Assembly: GCA_001839685.1 (NCBI GenBank)
Contig: MLAK01001370.1
Coordinates: 111,311 to 175,310, forward strand
DNA length: 64,000 bases
DNA from: Tritrichomonas foetus
Taxonomy: Eukaryota > Parabasalia > Tritrichomonadida > Tritrichomonadidae
Direction of reading: 5' to 3'
The position numbers and the translations under genes were made by a program. Of this stretch, positions 29,958 to 38,853 are shown piece after piece. A model generated the notes under the pieces. It was not told the origin of the DNA. It worked only from the letters and a program-made list of their open reading frames with translations, and ran no database searches. The number at the start of each line of letters is the position of its first letter. Position 1 is the first letter of the stretch.

Positions 29958-30542
29958 ATGCGAATGCAAAGCGCTTCTGAATCAAAGGTAATCCTCGTTG
30001 GTGAACCTTCCGTTGGCAAAACTTCAATTATTCAGCAATATCATAATCGAGTTTTTGAATCTGACGCAGAGAGTACTGTTGGTGCTTCTTTTGTCTCCAA
30101 ATCAGTCAAGACAGACAAAGGCGATGTTCAGTTGCATATATGGGATACAGCCGGCCAAGAAAGATATCGAAGTTTAATTCCGATGTATTCTAGAAACGCA
30201 TGCGCAGCAATTTTGGTGGTCGATATACAAAATATGGCCAGTTTCGAAACAAAAGACACATGGATTAACATTCTCAAGTCTAATTGTTTACCATCGTGCA
30301 AAATTTATATTGTTGCCAATAAAATTGACCTTGAGCCAACTATACCACTCGATGAACTTGGAAGATGGGCAATGACAGAAGAATATACTTTCTTCAAAAC
30401 ATCAGCCAAAGATTATAATAGTGTTGAAATCGTCTTTCAAAAAATAGCAATCGATATTTTAGAAGGCGAACAAGTAAAAATAGTCCAAAATCAGCCAGGT
30501 TCAGTCGATTTGAATGAACAACAGAAGAAGAAATGTTGTTAA
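29958..30542 (+). CDS. Rab-family small GTPase
   Basis: A 194-residue protein of normal Rab length with all nucleotide motifs: P-loop GEPSVGKT (15-22), switch I Thr40 in STVGASF, WDTAGQERYRSL (62-73), NKID (121-124) and TSAK near 148. It ends in KKKCC, a double-cysteine signal for geranylgeranylation, so it should be membrane attached. Rab proteins recruit effectors to vesicles; the closest subfamily by eye is the Rab5/21/22-like group, but trichomonads have very many Rabs and this is not certain. Codon use is richer in G+C than in the nearby coiled-coil gene. The TBC protein at 23603-24604 is a conceivable partner only in a general sense. Confidence 0.95.
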   Translation: MRMQSASESKVILVGEPSVGKTSIIQQYHNRVFESDAESTVGASFVSKSVKTDKGDVQLHIWDTAGQERYRSLIPMYSRNACAAILVVDIQNMASFETKDTWINILKSNCLPSCKIYIVANKIDLEPTIPLDELGRWAMTEEYTFFKTSAKDYNSVEIVFQKIAIDILEGEQVKIVQNQPGSVDLNEQQKKKCC

Positions 30543-31021
30543 TCAAATATGAATGATTTTTATTTGATGGCTTAGTAAATAGAATATATATTCATAGTAT
30601 TATAATCTATTAGTTGCTTTTTTTCATCTATCTTTTTTTGTGATTCATTTCTATCAAAAAAAAAAAAATCATGTATTTACTTTCCACCATGAAAAACTAC
30701 CTTTAAACTAGTAGTATATCATGAAAAAAGTATTTCTTAAAGAATTTTCTTCCAACAGTGACACTTTATATGTTTATATTATAACTCTCATTTCTAATCT
30801 ATCATGGGAATTCATTCATCTTTTCAAGTGTGAATTGTTGAGAAAGCTTAAGTTGATTTAATGCAACAATCAAAATCATTCATTTTTGAGGATTATTTCC
30901 GATTCGAACGTATTTGGATAAGCAATATATTGAGCAATATACACAGTGTTATTGACTGAAATATCGGGGAAAACAGGAAAAGACAAGATATATTTAATAG
31001 AATAGAGAACAACAGAAAAGT
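30543..31021. other. Intergenic, no gene seen
   Basis: The gap lies between the convergent Rab and C2-like genes. It is A+T-rich with a short poly(A) run near 30657-30668. No gene or repeat is supported. Confidence 0.5.
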
Positions 31022-31945
31022 TTATTTAGTTGGACAAACACTTGGGAAATCAGCAAATCCGCACGCATTATTTTCAATATTATATGGATCCGTCGGCTCA
31101 TAGAATTGGTTTTGGTGCAATTTCTGTGGTGTTGACGGATCAGCATAAGGACTCGAGTATGGAGAATTTACATACATATCAGATTGTTGTGGTGGTGATT
31201 TATAGGTCTGGTTAAAGCTTGTTTGTTGTTGTTGATAACCATCGTATGATTGTGGCGGCTGGAAATCAGAAATATTTGATTGATTTGGTGCACTCGGTGG
31301 CTGGGGGATATTCTGTAAAGGAGGCAGCTGCTGCCCATTTGGCGCAAGATTTGGTGACTGCGGCATTGAAGCAGGTGCTGAATATCTTGCAACACCTTGC
31401 GGCACTGGCTGTGGCACTTGTTGCTGCATGAACTGTGGTGGGATCTGTCCTGGTTCTTCGATTATGTTCACGGTTGGTGCAGATATGATTGGCATTGTCG
31501 TGATTCTTTCAATGGCGGGTGTTCCTGGCCTGTCCCATGCAGGGATAACCAAAAGTGCGCCTGTGTGAGCGTGAAATGGCTTAGCAGGCTGCTCTGAAAC
31601 ATGGATGGATAATTCTACCATAAATTTTTTATCATGCATGCTGTCAACAAGCGGAAACCAGTCCGTAACTATAGCGTTTGTCGGAAACCAAGTGAGCGGG
31701 CAATGCAATCGGCCGACCTCTGTTTCACCATGAAACCACTTTTTGCTTTTGAGAATAATTTCGATTGATGTTTTATTTGGATCTTTTGTCGTCATTTGCC
31801 ACATATGTTTGCAAGTGGCCGTGCCTTTTTTATATTTGCACTCACCTCTTTTATTAAAGCCGAGAGGAGTCGTGCCTGCCCAGATTGAGTAGAAAGCCTT
31901 TTTTACATCTTGTATTTGTAAAACTTTTAAGTAAATATAGCGCAT
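31022..31945 (-). CDS. C2-like domain protein with Pro/Gln-rich tail
   Basis: A 307-residue protein. Residues 1-125 form a C2-like beta-sandwich: it begins MRYIYLKVLQIQDVKK, has the strand TSIEIILKSKKWFHGETEVG and closes with W-FPL...KKFMVELSIHV. The usual Asp clusters that bind calcium are not evident, so calcium binding is doubtful. From about residue 165 on the protein is rich in proline, glutamine and asparagine (for example MQQQVPQPVPQGVARY and later PPQSYDGYQQQQ), and looks disordered. Small C2 proteins with such tails are common in trichomonads and may bind membranes or act as adaptors. The N-terminus starts directly at the domain. Confidence 0.7.
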   Translation of the reverse strand: MRYIYLKVLQIQDVKKAFYSIWAGTTPLGFNKRGECKYKKGTATCKHMWQMTTKDPNKTSIEIILKSKKWFHGETEVGRLHCPLTWFPTNAIVTDWFPLVDSMHDKKFMVELSIHVSEQPAKPFHAHTGALLVIPAWDRPGTPAIERITTMPIISAPTVNIIEEPGQIPPQFMQQQVPQPVPQGVARYSAPASMPQSPNLAPNGQQLPPLQNIPQPPSAPNQSNISDFQPPQSYDGYQQQQTSFNQTYKSPPQQSDMYVNSPYSSPYADPSTPQKLHQNQFYEPTDPYNIENNACGFADFPSVCPTK

Positions 31946-32881
31946 GGTAGATGTATTTTCAAATAATGGAAAATTCAGAAAATTTCCAATTTGAATTGTT
32001 AAACCTTCTTATCACAGATTTTGAAATGCGCACAATTCATTCAATATTATTCAATAAAATTCACATTTTATATAGTGACGGTTAATTAAATATAAAATTT
32101 TTCATAGTTCAATAGGGTTGGGTGATTTAATCAACTTTTTAAATATATTTTATAGACGATAAATCAATAAACCTTTTAAATAAATCACCGAATAATAAAA
32201 ATGCTCTCAATTTCTTCGAGTGATATAAATAACAAGTAAATGTTTTTTAAAAGTATTTTTTAAAGAATATCAAGGTCATGTTTTTTTCTGGAAATAATTA
32301 TCAAAAAGTTCAATTGGCATTTATTCAAAGCTTCTGCCACATCATTCGACTTTGAAAAGTCAGTGTCTTGTGGCTAAGGTTAAATTATTATGCTGACAGG
32401 TGAATCATTCTATCCATCACTAATTTTTTCGAATATCTCATGCTGGTAAACTTTAAGAATCATTAAATTAATAAATTATATTATATGTGCGATCAACAAA
32501 GTAATAACACCACAGTTCATATATTGCGCATAGATATCAGAAAAAGAAAATGCTTTATCCCAAAAACTGATTCAAATTGCTTTCGAGAACAGGTGAATAT
32601 ATTTGTGCTGTTCATAACAGGTAAAACTATCAGTAGCTAGCTCAATCATTCTCATTTAAAAAATACATTAAAATGACTTTTTTCTAGCGTCGTCATGACG
32701 ATGTCGGTTTCTAACAAAAAGTTATAATTCATGACCGATAGTGAGCGGAGATTCAAATCTTTATCCTTCAATGAATTATTCGTCACACAACCCCTCAATA
32801 ATTTGGCCATATTTAAACAATATTTCACCATTTTTCGATTATTTTGGCACATCTATCAATTCTATTACTCAATTTTAATAA
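31946..32881. other. Intergenic, no gene seen
   Basis: About 0.9 kb between divergent genes (C2-like minus, PTPA plus). The small open frames at 32652-32852 and 32731-32916 overlap each other antisense, have no motif and are not supported. The PTPA promoter should be near 32850-32881. Confidence 0.5.
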
Positions 32882-33826
32882 ATGACAACTATCCCAATAG
32901 GCGAAACAGAAGATAATGCTGACATTCTTGAACTCAGCTACCTTACCAAAAACATTAACTCTGAGAACGATATATTAAAGTGGAACGATTCTCCAGCCTA
33001 CAACGCAATTTATTCCGTCTTAAATATGCTTAACGAGTCAGTCAAATCGAAGCCGCGCAGCTCTGAAAGAACAGTTCGTCCAATTATCAAGAACATCCTA
33101 GGCGCGTTTGCCAAAGTTCACAAAATCCTCGATGAAGTCGAACCATTGAAACAACCAATGCGTTTCGGAAATCGTGCATTCCGAACATTTTTGACCCGCG
33201 TTTACGAAGAGAGAGAAGAAATCCTCAAAGACGTTACAGATAATAAAGATTGCATGGAATATTTCTGCCAGTCTTTCGGAAGCTGGACCAGAATCGACTA
33301 CGGAACAGGACATGAATTCAATTTCCTATCATTCATCTCAGCTTTGGCCGTTTTGGGAATTGTTGTTCCAGAAGATTGTCCGGCTCTCGTTTTTGATGTC
33401 TTTTGGGGTTACTGGGACCTCACCTTAGCCGTCCAGGAAAGGTACCACCAAGAACCAGCCGGTTCCCACGGCGCATGGGGCGTTGATGATTACGTCGCAC
33501 TTCCATTCGTTTTTGGATCGTCTCAACTCATCGACCACTCCGAAGTAGTCCCATCAAACGTCATCGACCCACTTATTGCCAAAGCGCACAAAGACGAATA
33601 CATTTATTGCCGCTGGATCGATTACATCTACAAGGTGAAGAAAGGAAACTTTGCTGAGCACTCAAGAATGCTTTACTCACTCAGAAATTTGCCACACTTC
33701 ACAAAATTGAATGGCGGAATGATCAAAATGTATAGAGGTGAAGTCATGGATCGATTTTTGGTTGTTCAACACTTCAGATTTGGATCAGTCCTTAAGTGGG
33801 AAGAGACAGAAGAAGCCAAAGCTTAA
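32882..33826 (+). CDS. PTPA: Phosphotyrosyl phosphatase activator (PP2A activator, peptidyl-prolyl isomerase)
   Basis: A 314-residue protein of standard PTPA length. The signature blocks are present: GTGHEFNF (141-148), the segment FDVFWGYWDL, and GSHGAWGVDDY (194-204) followed by ALPFVFGSSQL. The C-terminus keeps the family's LYSLRNLPHFTKLNGGMIKMY block. PTPA folds as an all-helical protein, binds the catalytic subunit of PP2A and, using ATP-Mg, restores its active metal centre; yeast homologues are Rrd1 and Rrd2. It would act in cytosol and nucleus. The gene is richer in G+C than its surroundings. The stop reads TAAA, and 30 bases later comes an exceptional T63 run. Confidence 0.95.
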   Translation: MTTIPIGETEDNADILELSYLTKNINSENDILKWNDSPAYNAIYSVLNMLNESVKSKPRSSERTVRPIIKNILGAFAKVHKILDEVEPLKQPMRFGNRAFRTFLTRVYEEREEILKDVTDNKDCMEYFCQSFGSWTRIDYGTGHEFNFLSFISALAVLGIVVPEDCPALVFDVFWGYWDLTLAVQERYHQEPAGSHGAWGVDDYVALPFVFGSSQLIDHSEVVPSNVIDPLIAKAHKDEYIYCRWIDYIYKVKKGNFAEHSRMLYSLRNLPHFTKLNGGMIKMYRGEVMDRFLVVQHFRFGSVLKWEETEEAKA

Positions 33827-33851
33827 AAATAAACATTCATTCTTAAAATCC

Positions 33852-33920
<69 letters not shown>

Positions 33921-34429
33921 TTTGTTTGTTTGTTTGTTTACTAGTAAGTGTGTGTGTTTTGTGGATTTTAATAAAATAGTTTGATCAAATCATTCATCTT
34001 CATCACGCCACAAGCCAAGCCAGAAATTCCTTTACAAAATTACTTTTATGTTTGCTTGGATATGATGGAGAGGTACATATACCTTTTTTAGTGAGACACA
34101 CATTTTGAAGTGACTTTATATATCATGCAAACTTTATTTTTTATGTGATCAGTTCTCGCGAAATATTAGACAAATAAAGATGAATAGTGAAACTTGATAA
34201 CTAATTCGAAGATAGAACATATTGACTTATTTCAACAATTGGCGTAACATAGGAAATGATATGAAGAATTAATTCATGAAGAAGAAAAAAAGTCATAACA
34301 AGAGAAATAATCAACTATATATAAAACTGGGAAAAAAATAAATAAATAAAATCAATTGTTTGAAAGTAAACACAAAGATATCTTTAAAAAGAGCCGAGAT
34401 GATTGATAACAAAAAATAGAAGTGAGTTC
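33827..34429. other. Intergenic with extreme poly(T)
   Basis: The gap lies between the convergent PTPA and Myb genes. Apart from the T63 tract listed separately, it is ordinary A+T-rich DNA. The open frame running through the T tract codes only polyphenylalanine and is not a gene. Confidence 0.55.
33857..33919. repeat. Poly(T) tract of 63 bases followed by GTTT repeats
   Basis: An uninterrupted run of 63 T directly downstream of PTPA, followed by five GTTT units and a TG-rich stretch to about 33960. The true length may differ because homopolymers are poorly sequenced. Confidence 0.85.
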
Positions 34430-35173
34430 TTAGTTAGCTTGGATATTGCTGGCTGCTTCCTGTTCGTTTTGTTGGTTTTCTGTCTGATCTGTGGCACCTG
34501 CAGTAATATCAGTAAATCCATGCTGAGCCAGCTGCTGCATCACTTGCTGAAGCTGCTCAGGCTTTTGGAAGGACTCAATCAGCACTTGCGGTATTTGAAT
34601 CTGCTCTTCTGGGGGAAGATTCTGCATCTGCTCTTGAATTTGCTGTAGTTGTTCCTGCACAGTATTTGCTGTATTGTTATTTTGGGCGTTTTGGGCAATA
34701 TTTGCAATATCGTCAATATTTGGGTCAATTGGAGCGCCCGCCTGCTGATTCTGTTGATTGTGAACACTTAGTTCTCTGTTTTTCCGAGCATTGAGCGATA
34801 TATAATGATTTTTAACACCGATATCTGTTCTCCCTGGAAATGATTTGGCGATAATCGACCACTGCGATCCGTGCTCCTGGTATCTCTGCAGGAGCAGCTG
34901 GTTTTCGTCTTCTGTCCAGTTGCCGGTGACAACATCGGGTGAGATATAATGCTTCCACCTCTCACGGCATTGGCGTGCTGTTCGATTGACTAAATGCGAA
35001 GCAATAGTTTGCCAGTCAGTCGGGCCGAATGTTGCCACGAGATTTTTTAATATGTCATCTTCTTCTGGTGTAAACTTTCGGCGCGTAATTTTTTTCGAAT
35101 CTTTCTGGTTTGGAAAATTAGTGAAATGGAGTGGCGGGTCGGCGAGAGGAAAAGGGATAGTGTTATCTTGCAT
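34430..35173 (-). CDS. R2R3-type Myb DNA-binding protein
   Basis: A 247-residue protein. Two Myb repeats lie at about residues 28-128. R2 is KFTPEEDDILKNLVATFGPT with later tryptophans in DWQTIA and RERWKHYI. R3 is GNWTEDENQLLLQRYQEHGS with WSIIAKSFPGRTDIGVKNHY. The first Trp of R2 is replaced by Phe, as in many protist Mybs. The C-terminal half is rich in glutamine and asparagine, as in transcription activation regions. Trichomonad Mybs of this size bind initiators or Myb-response elements in promoters, for example for iron-regulated adhesion genes. Its own upstream region has Myb-site-like sequences, so autoregulation is possible. The start is the first ATG in frame. Confidence 0.92.
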   Translation of the reverse strand: MQDNTIPFPLADPPLHFTNFPNQKDSKKITRRKFTPEEDDILKNLVATFGPTDWQTIASHLVNRTARQCRERWKHYISPDVVTGNWTEDENQLLLQRYQEHGSQWSIIAKSFPGRTDIGVKNHYISLNARKNRELSVHNQQNQQAGAPIDPNIDDIANIAQNAQNNNTANTVQEQLQQIQEQMQNLPPEEQIQIPQVLIESFQKPEQLQQVMQQLAQHGFTDITAGATDQTENQQNEQEAASNIQAN

Positions 35174-35210
35174 GAATTTACTATCTATATATTTGGCGGT
35201 ATAATTTGAC

Positions 35211-35230
35211 CACTAACCGTATAACGAATG
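35211..35230. promoter_or_regulatory. Possible Myb sites upstream of the Myb gene
   Basis: The plus strand reads cactaaccgtataacgaatg here, 38-57 bases upstream of the Myb ATG. It holds two AAC cores (TAACCG and TAACGA) 9 bases apart. Myb proteins typically bind YAAC-type cores, and TAACGA resembles the T. vaginalis Myb recognition element. Such short motifs also occur by chance. Confidence 0.3.
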
Positions 35231-35544
35231 CCCAAAATCTCTTTTTTTTCCAAACACCAAATATTCATTCAATTTTCCGAGATAATCCACTTTTCAATTC
35301 ACTCTCAAAAATTCTATGTCAAATTATTACCCAATAAAAGAAAAACTTGTGAGAGCCCATGAGATTAAACCTATTAATCTTTGATTATTAAATATACATG
35401 TTGCACTTTGTAATGAGTGATGACAATCTGAAAAAGGCAAATAATGAGTAATATTTGATATGCAATATTTTCTTTTTTTACAATATTCTTCGAAAATTAT
35501 AGCCAGAAAGTAGATAATAATAAACATTTGATAAATTCTAACAT
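35231..35544. other. Intergenic, no gene seen
   Basis: A+T-rich gap between two minus-strand genes. The small open frame at 35327-35527 shows no motif and is not supported. Confidence 0.45.
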
Positions 35545-36675
35545 TTAGAATCGCTTTCCACGTGACACCATTTTTGATGACGAAATTCCAGAATCAAGGT
35601 GCCTTAATTCATTTTGTAGAAGCTTATTTTCTTCTTTGAGCTCATCAATTTCGCTGTTCACAAGCGAAATCTCTTGCTCGAGGTGACGACAATCTCTTTG
35701 GATTGTCTGAACTTGTGTCACATAGGATTTTGACTCCATGATGGACTTGTCGTCTCTTGCTTGAGACTGGTAAATTGTGGATTTCATCCTTTCAATATCA
35801 TTGAGTGTTGTTTGAAGTTGAGCTTCATGATGTTTTTCAATTTGTGCTAAAACACGCTCCAAATTGGTTTTCTTTGAGTTGAGTGCCTTCAAATGTTGCT
35901 CGTAACGTTTTTTCTCATTCTCATACTGTTCGTCGAGAATTGATAAATGATTATTATATTTTTCTTCTCTTTGGGAAAGTTCCCTCCTATATTTATCGAT
36001 TTCATTTGCATGCTCTGTTTCACGCACCTGAACAGCCACAAAGCATTCATCACGTTTGGTTTTAACTTCTCTCAATTCCTCGCGTGTGACCGCAGCAAGC
36101 TCAGAAAGCTGAGAATCAAGTTCGGCTATCCTTTTTGCATTTTGAAGCGAGAGGGCTTTCGATTGTTGGAAAAGCTTCGTTTTTGATTGTGTATTGGAAA
36201 ATGCGTTTTCATTCATTTGAGCCTTCAGGCGACTCAGTTCGAGTTGTAAATCGTCCAACTCGGCTTTTTTCTCTGTGAAGAGGTTTTCAGCATGAGTGTC
36301 GCACCATTCTTCAGCTTCTCGTAAATGGACGGCAAAGCCTTCCTGTAACGTCTGTAGTTCTTCCTCATGAGTGGCTCGAGCTTGCTGAAATTCTGCGTCA
36401 AGAGTTTCTTTTAATTTATCGAGATCAACATCGTCGTCGTCAGAATCGGATTTTTGATCGTCTTCGTTCATTAAATTATTATAATACTCTTCCTTTTTTT
36501 CAACTTGAGATTTGAGTTTTGCAAGCTGTTTTTCGGCTTCTTCAACAGCTTCTTCAAATTTTCTAATTTCTTCTTCTTTTTGACTGAGAATTTCCTTGGC
36601 TTCCATATTAATTTTCTCGATTTTTGATTGACCATATGTATTGTGAACAGTGCGAGTAGTTCCTGTCCCCCTCAT
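35545..36675 (-). CDS. Coiled-coil protein, probably cytoskeletal
   Basis: A 376-residue, highly charged protein. After about 20 residues it is nearly continuous coiled coil (EEEIRKFEEAVEEAEKQLAK and later EENKLLQNELRHL). An acidic hinge of Asp and Ser residues (KSDSDDDDVDLDK) lies around residues 74-88. The C-terminus is short and basic (SSSKMVSRGKRF). Coiled coils of this type are found in trichomonad cytoskeletal structures (costa, pelta-axostyle, striated fibres) and in centrosomal proteins. No motif picks out one of these, so the role is inferred only from fold. The coding sequence is somewhat G+C-rich, suggesting good expression. Confidence 0.8.
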   Translation of the reverse strand: MRGTGTTRTVHNTYGQSKIEKINMEAKEILSQKEEEIRKFEEAVEEAEKQLAKLKSQVEKKEEYYNNLMNEDDQKSDSDDDDVDLDKLKETLDAEFQQARATHEEELQTLQEGFAVHLREAEEWCDTHAENLFTEKKAELDDLQLELSRLKAQMNENAFSNTQSKTKLFQQSKALSLQNAKRIAELDSQLSELAAVTREELREVKTKRDECFVAVQVRETEHANEIDKYRRELSQREEKYNNHLSILDEQYENEKKRYEQHLKALNSKKTNLERVLAQIEKHHEAQLQTTLNDIERMKSTIYQSQARDDKSIMESKSYVTQVQTIQRDCRHLEQEISLVNSEIDELKEENKLLQNELRHLDSGISSSKMVSRGKRF

Positions 36676-37050
36676 TCTGAGAAAATTTTGTTTTGGGAAA
36701 ATATTAAACGTAAATTATTATCACGTCAATTAGGTCAATATAGGCCAAATATATTAACCATGATTCATCATTTATATTTCAATACTTTTTTTTATTCCAA
36801 AAGTGATAAAAAAGATAGGAGTCATCTAATTGTTCAAGAGTTTCATCTTTATCTCTTAAATATAAAGATAACCATGCAAAATGAAATATTATGCCTCATA
36901 AACTCTGAGGTGTATCGCTTCTAATTGGCCAATATAATCATGTTTCACCAATTAATATTATGTTGACATATTTTTTCTAATTCAAACATACCACATGAAT
37001 TTTTGTTCATAAAAGGTCAATTAACCGAAAATCAAAATCACATTTGCCAA
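36676..37050. other. Intergenic between divergent genes, no gene seen
   Basis: A+T-rich. It contains the palindrome ATTGGCCAAT near 36926-36935. The promoters for the coiled-coil gene (minus) and the small plus-strand gene must be here. Confidence 0.45.
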
Positions 37051-37437
37051 ATGAGCAAAGAAAATGAAATGGAAATCATGTGTTTTCAATCAGAAGAGTT
37101 TCATCTAGATCCTCTTATTGTTCATGTTCAGAATTACCCACATTCTTTTCAAGCAAAGGCAATTAATTATTGTGTTATTGATACAATTGATAACACTCGT
37201 GTAACTGTCTACGCGCATCTATTCAAAGAAAATATGGGAATCAAAGAAATAATAGAAAAACATCAAAAAGACACTTTTTCATTAACTCTTAAAGGTGAAT
37301 TTGTATTATCAAATGGGTCAATCATTGAAAATAAAACATTTTCATCTGATTGTATATATTTAATATGTCAAACTAACAAAGAAAAGATTGCAGTAAAGCT
37401 TGACAAAATTAGCATTGTAAATTTGGTAGAAATTTAA
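37051..37437 (+). CDS. Small hypothetical protein
   Basis: A 128-residue protein counted from the ATG at 37051; the frame extends 48 bases upstream only to a TTG. Codon use looks coding. The protein is mixed alpha/beta with an apparent beta-rich C-terminal half (FSLTLKGEFVLSNGSI, CIYLICQTN, KIAVKLDKISIVNLVEI) that could be a small barrel. There is no signal peptide, membrane segment or catalytic motif, and I do not recognise the family. It stands alone between a divergent coiled-coil gene and a repeat-bearing gap. Confidence 0.6.
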   Translation: MSKENEMEIMCFQSEEFHLDPLIVHVQNYPHSFQAKAINYCVIDTIDNTRVTVYAHLFKENMGIKEIIEKHQKDTFSLTLKGEFVLSNGSIIENKTFSSDCIYLICQTNKEKIAVKLDKISIVNLVEI

Positions 37438-38137
37438 TTTAAGGTAAAATTCAAGCACCAACACAAAACATTTTCTTCCCAATTGAAGCCATCTGATTAA
37501 TTAATCAAAATTTTTAACTATCAGTTTTACTTATAAGTATTTGACAAAAATTGTTTAATTTCCAATATGAAGTCATCAATCATTTTGATAATAAAAAGTA
37601 AAGTGTATATTCAGAAATAAATAATGCCATTTGATTAAAAAAAACAAGCAATGCATGTTATACCTCTGCTTTGCGACCAAAAGTTAATCCAGAAATTCAA
37701 ATTCACTTCTAGAATTGACCAAACTTGAGTCAGCTAAATAACTTTATTAAAGCATTTATTTTATTTTAGTATTTAGTAAAGAGGTTATTTCATTACTGAT
37801 TTATACCTCTACATTACGCCCAAAAGTTAAGCCTGAAATTCTAATTCGCCTTTAGAATGTACCAAACTTAGCAGTAATTTTTTTCTAGTTTGATTGTAAT
37901 TCCAATGTAATGACTAATTTTTTTTTGGTATATTTGTTGGATCGAACAATTGCAAGGACTAACGAATTACCCAAAAACATAACTGGCTAACATGGTAGTA
38001 ATCTTTTTCAAGTTTGGTCGTAATGCAGAAGTATCGCGTATGTATTCATAAAATGTTATTACTAATTAGTAAAAATATTAATTCATAAAAAATTGGTGAA
38101 AGATTTTTTTTTATTCTAGAGATTCAAATAGTATATT
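37438..38137. repeat. Intergenic with two diverged direct repeats of about 75 bp and an inverted partial copy
   Basis: A segment starting TTATACCTCTGC at about 37659 and running to about 37737 recurs at about 37799-37880 with scattered changes. Both contain a 'ACCAAAAGTTAA' or 'CCCAAAAGTTAA' block, a 'GAAATTC.AATTC' block and 'GACCAAACTT' or 'TACCAAACTT'. A partial copy in the opposite direction lies near 38010-38035 (AAGTTTGGTCGTAATGCAGA). No coding potential was seen. It looks like a small decayed repeat family. Confidence 0.55.
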
Positions 38138-38680
38138 TTATTGCTTGAATTGAACATTATATCCACCATCAGGGTTTTGCTGGAGATGGAAATTATCTGT
38201 ACTCATTCCAAATAATCCGAGGAATTTATTTCCTAATTCTTTCAGTTGTCCAAGTGCTTCGGTTTTTAATTTTTCTGTTTCAGCTTCAGCCTCTTTCTGA
38301 ATTTCTTTATATTCTTTGTCATATGTTTGTTCAAGTGATGGATCTTCTTCGAAAGCTTTTTTCAATTCAGCCATTGCATCATTTGCTTTTCCTTGCTTTC
38401 TGAGAGCCCAAAACTTCCTTGTTCGAACTTTTGGATATGGCGTTTTCAATGATAATGCGTGATCTGCATCTGCGAGGCACTGTTCGGGGTCTTCGAGAAG
38501 CATATTGCAGGCTGCTCGATTTGCGTAAAGAATAGCATTGAGTTCATTGTCTGGTTCGCCTTCGGATGTTTCTGCTGCGAAAATTGCCTCGGTATATGCT
38601 TCTTTTGCTTCTTCATATTCTTTATTTCGGAAGTGCTCATTTCCTTTTTCCTTCATTTCGAGGACATTTGGCGTTGTCAT
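38138..38680 (-). CDS. TTC1: TPR co-chaperone of the TTC1 type
   Basis: A 180-residue protein. Three TPR motifs span residues 9-120 (MKEKGNEHFRNKEYEEAKEA, then LYANRAACNMLLEDPEQCLA, then a third with AMAELKKAFEEDPS). The C-terminal segment LGQLKELGNKFLGLFGMSTD followed by NF and a GGY-V-F ending matches the TTC1 tail (LGNLVLRPFGLSTENF...). In other eukaryotes TTC1 uses its TPRs to bind the C-termini of Hsp70 and Hsp90. Metazoan TTC1 has a long N-terminal extension that is absent here. It lies next to an Hsp70-family gene on the same strand, 173 bases apart, which may be coincidence. Confidence 0.85.
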   Translation of the reverse strand: MTTPNVLEMKEKGNEHFRNKEYEEAKEAYTEAIFAAETSEGEPDNELNAILYANRAACNMLLEDPEQCLADADHALSLKTPYPKVRTRKFWALRKQGKANDAMAELKKAFEEDPSLEQTYDKEYKEIQKEAEAETEKLKTEALGQLKELGNKFLGLFGMSTDNFHLQQNPDGGYNVQFKQ

Positions 38681-38853
38681 TTCTTTTGTGTTTCTTTATT
38701 TGTTCAATCAAAATTTATGGAATTGACCATGTAACCGTCAAATAGGTGAATAATTCTGAAGATGACGATGAAACGATCAAATATGATGCATTTCACTTCG
38801 AAAAAAATAAATATTGGAAAATTCTAATATTTTACATTCTTTTATTTAACAAA

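Noticed and set aside
33738..33944. Open frame with polyphenylalanine
   Set aside because: It comes only from the T63 tract after PTPA, in a frame overlapping the PTPA coding end.
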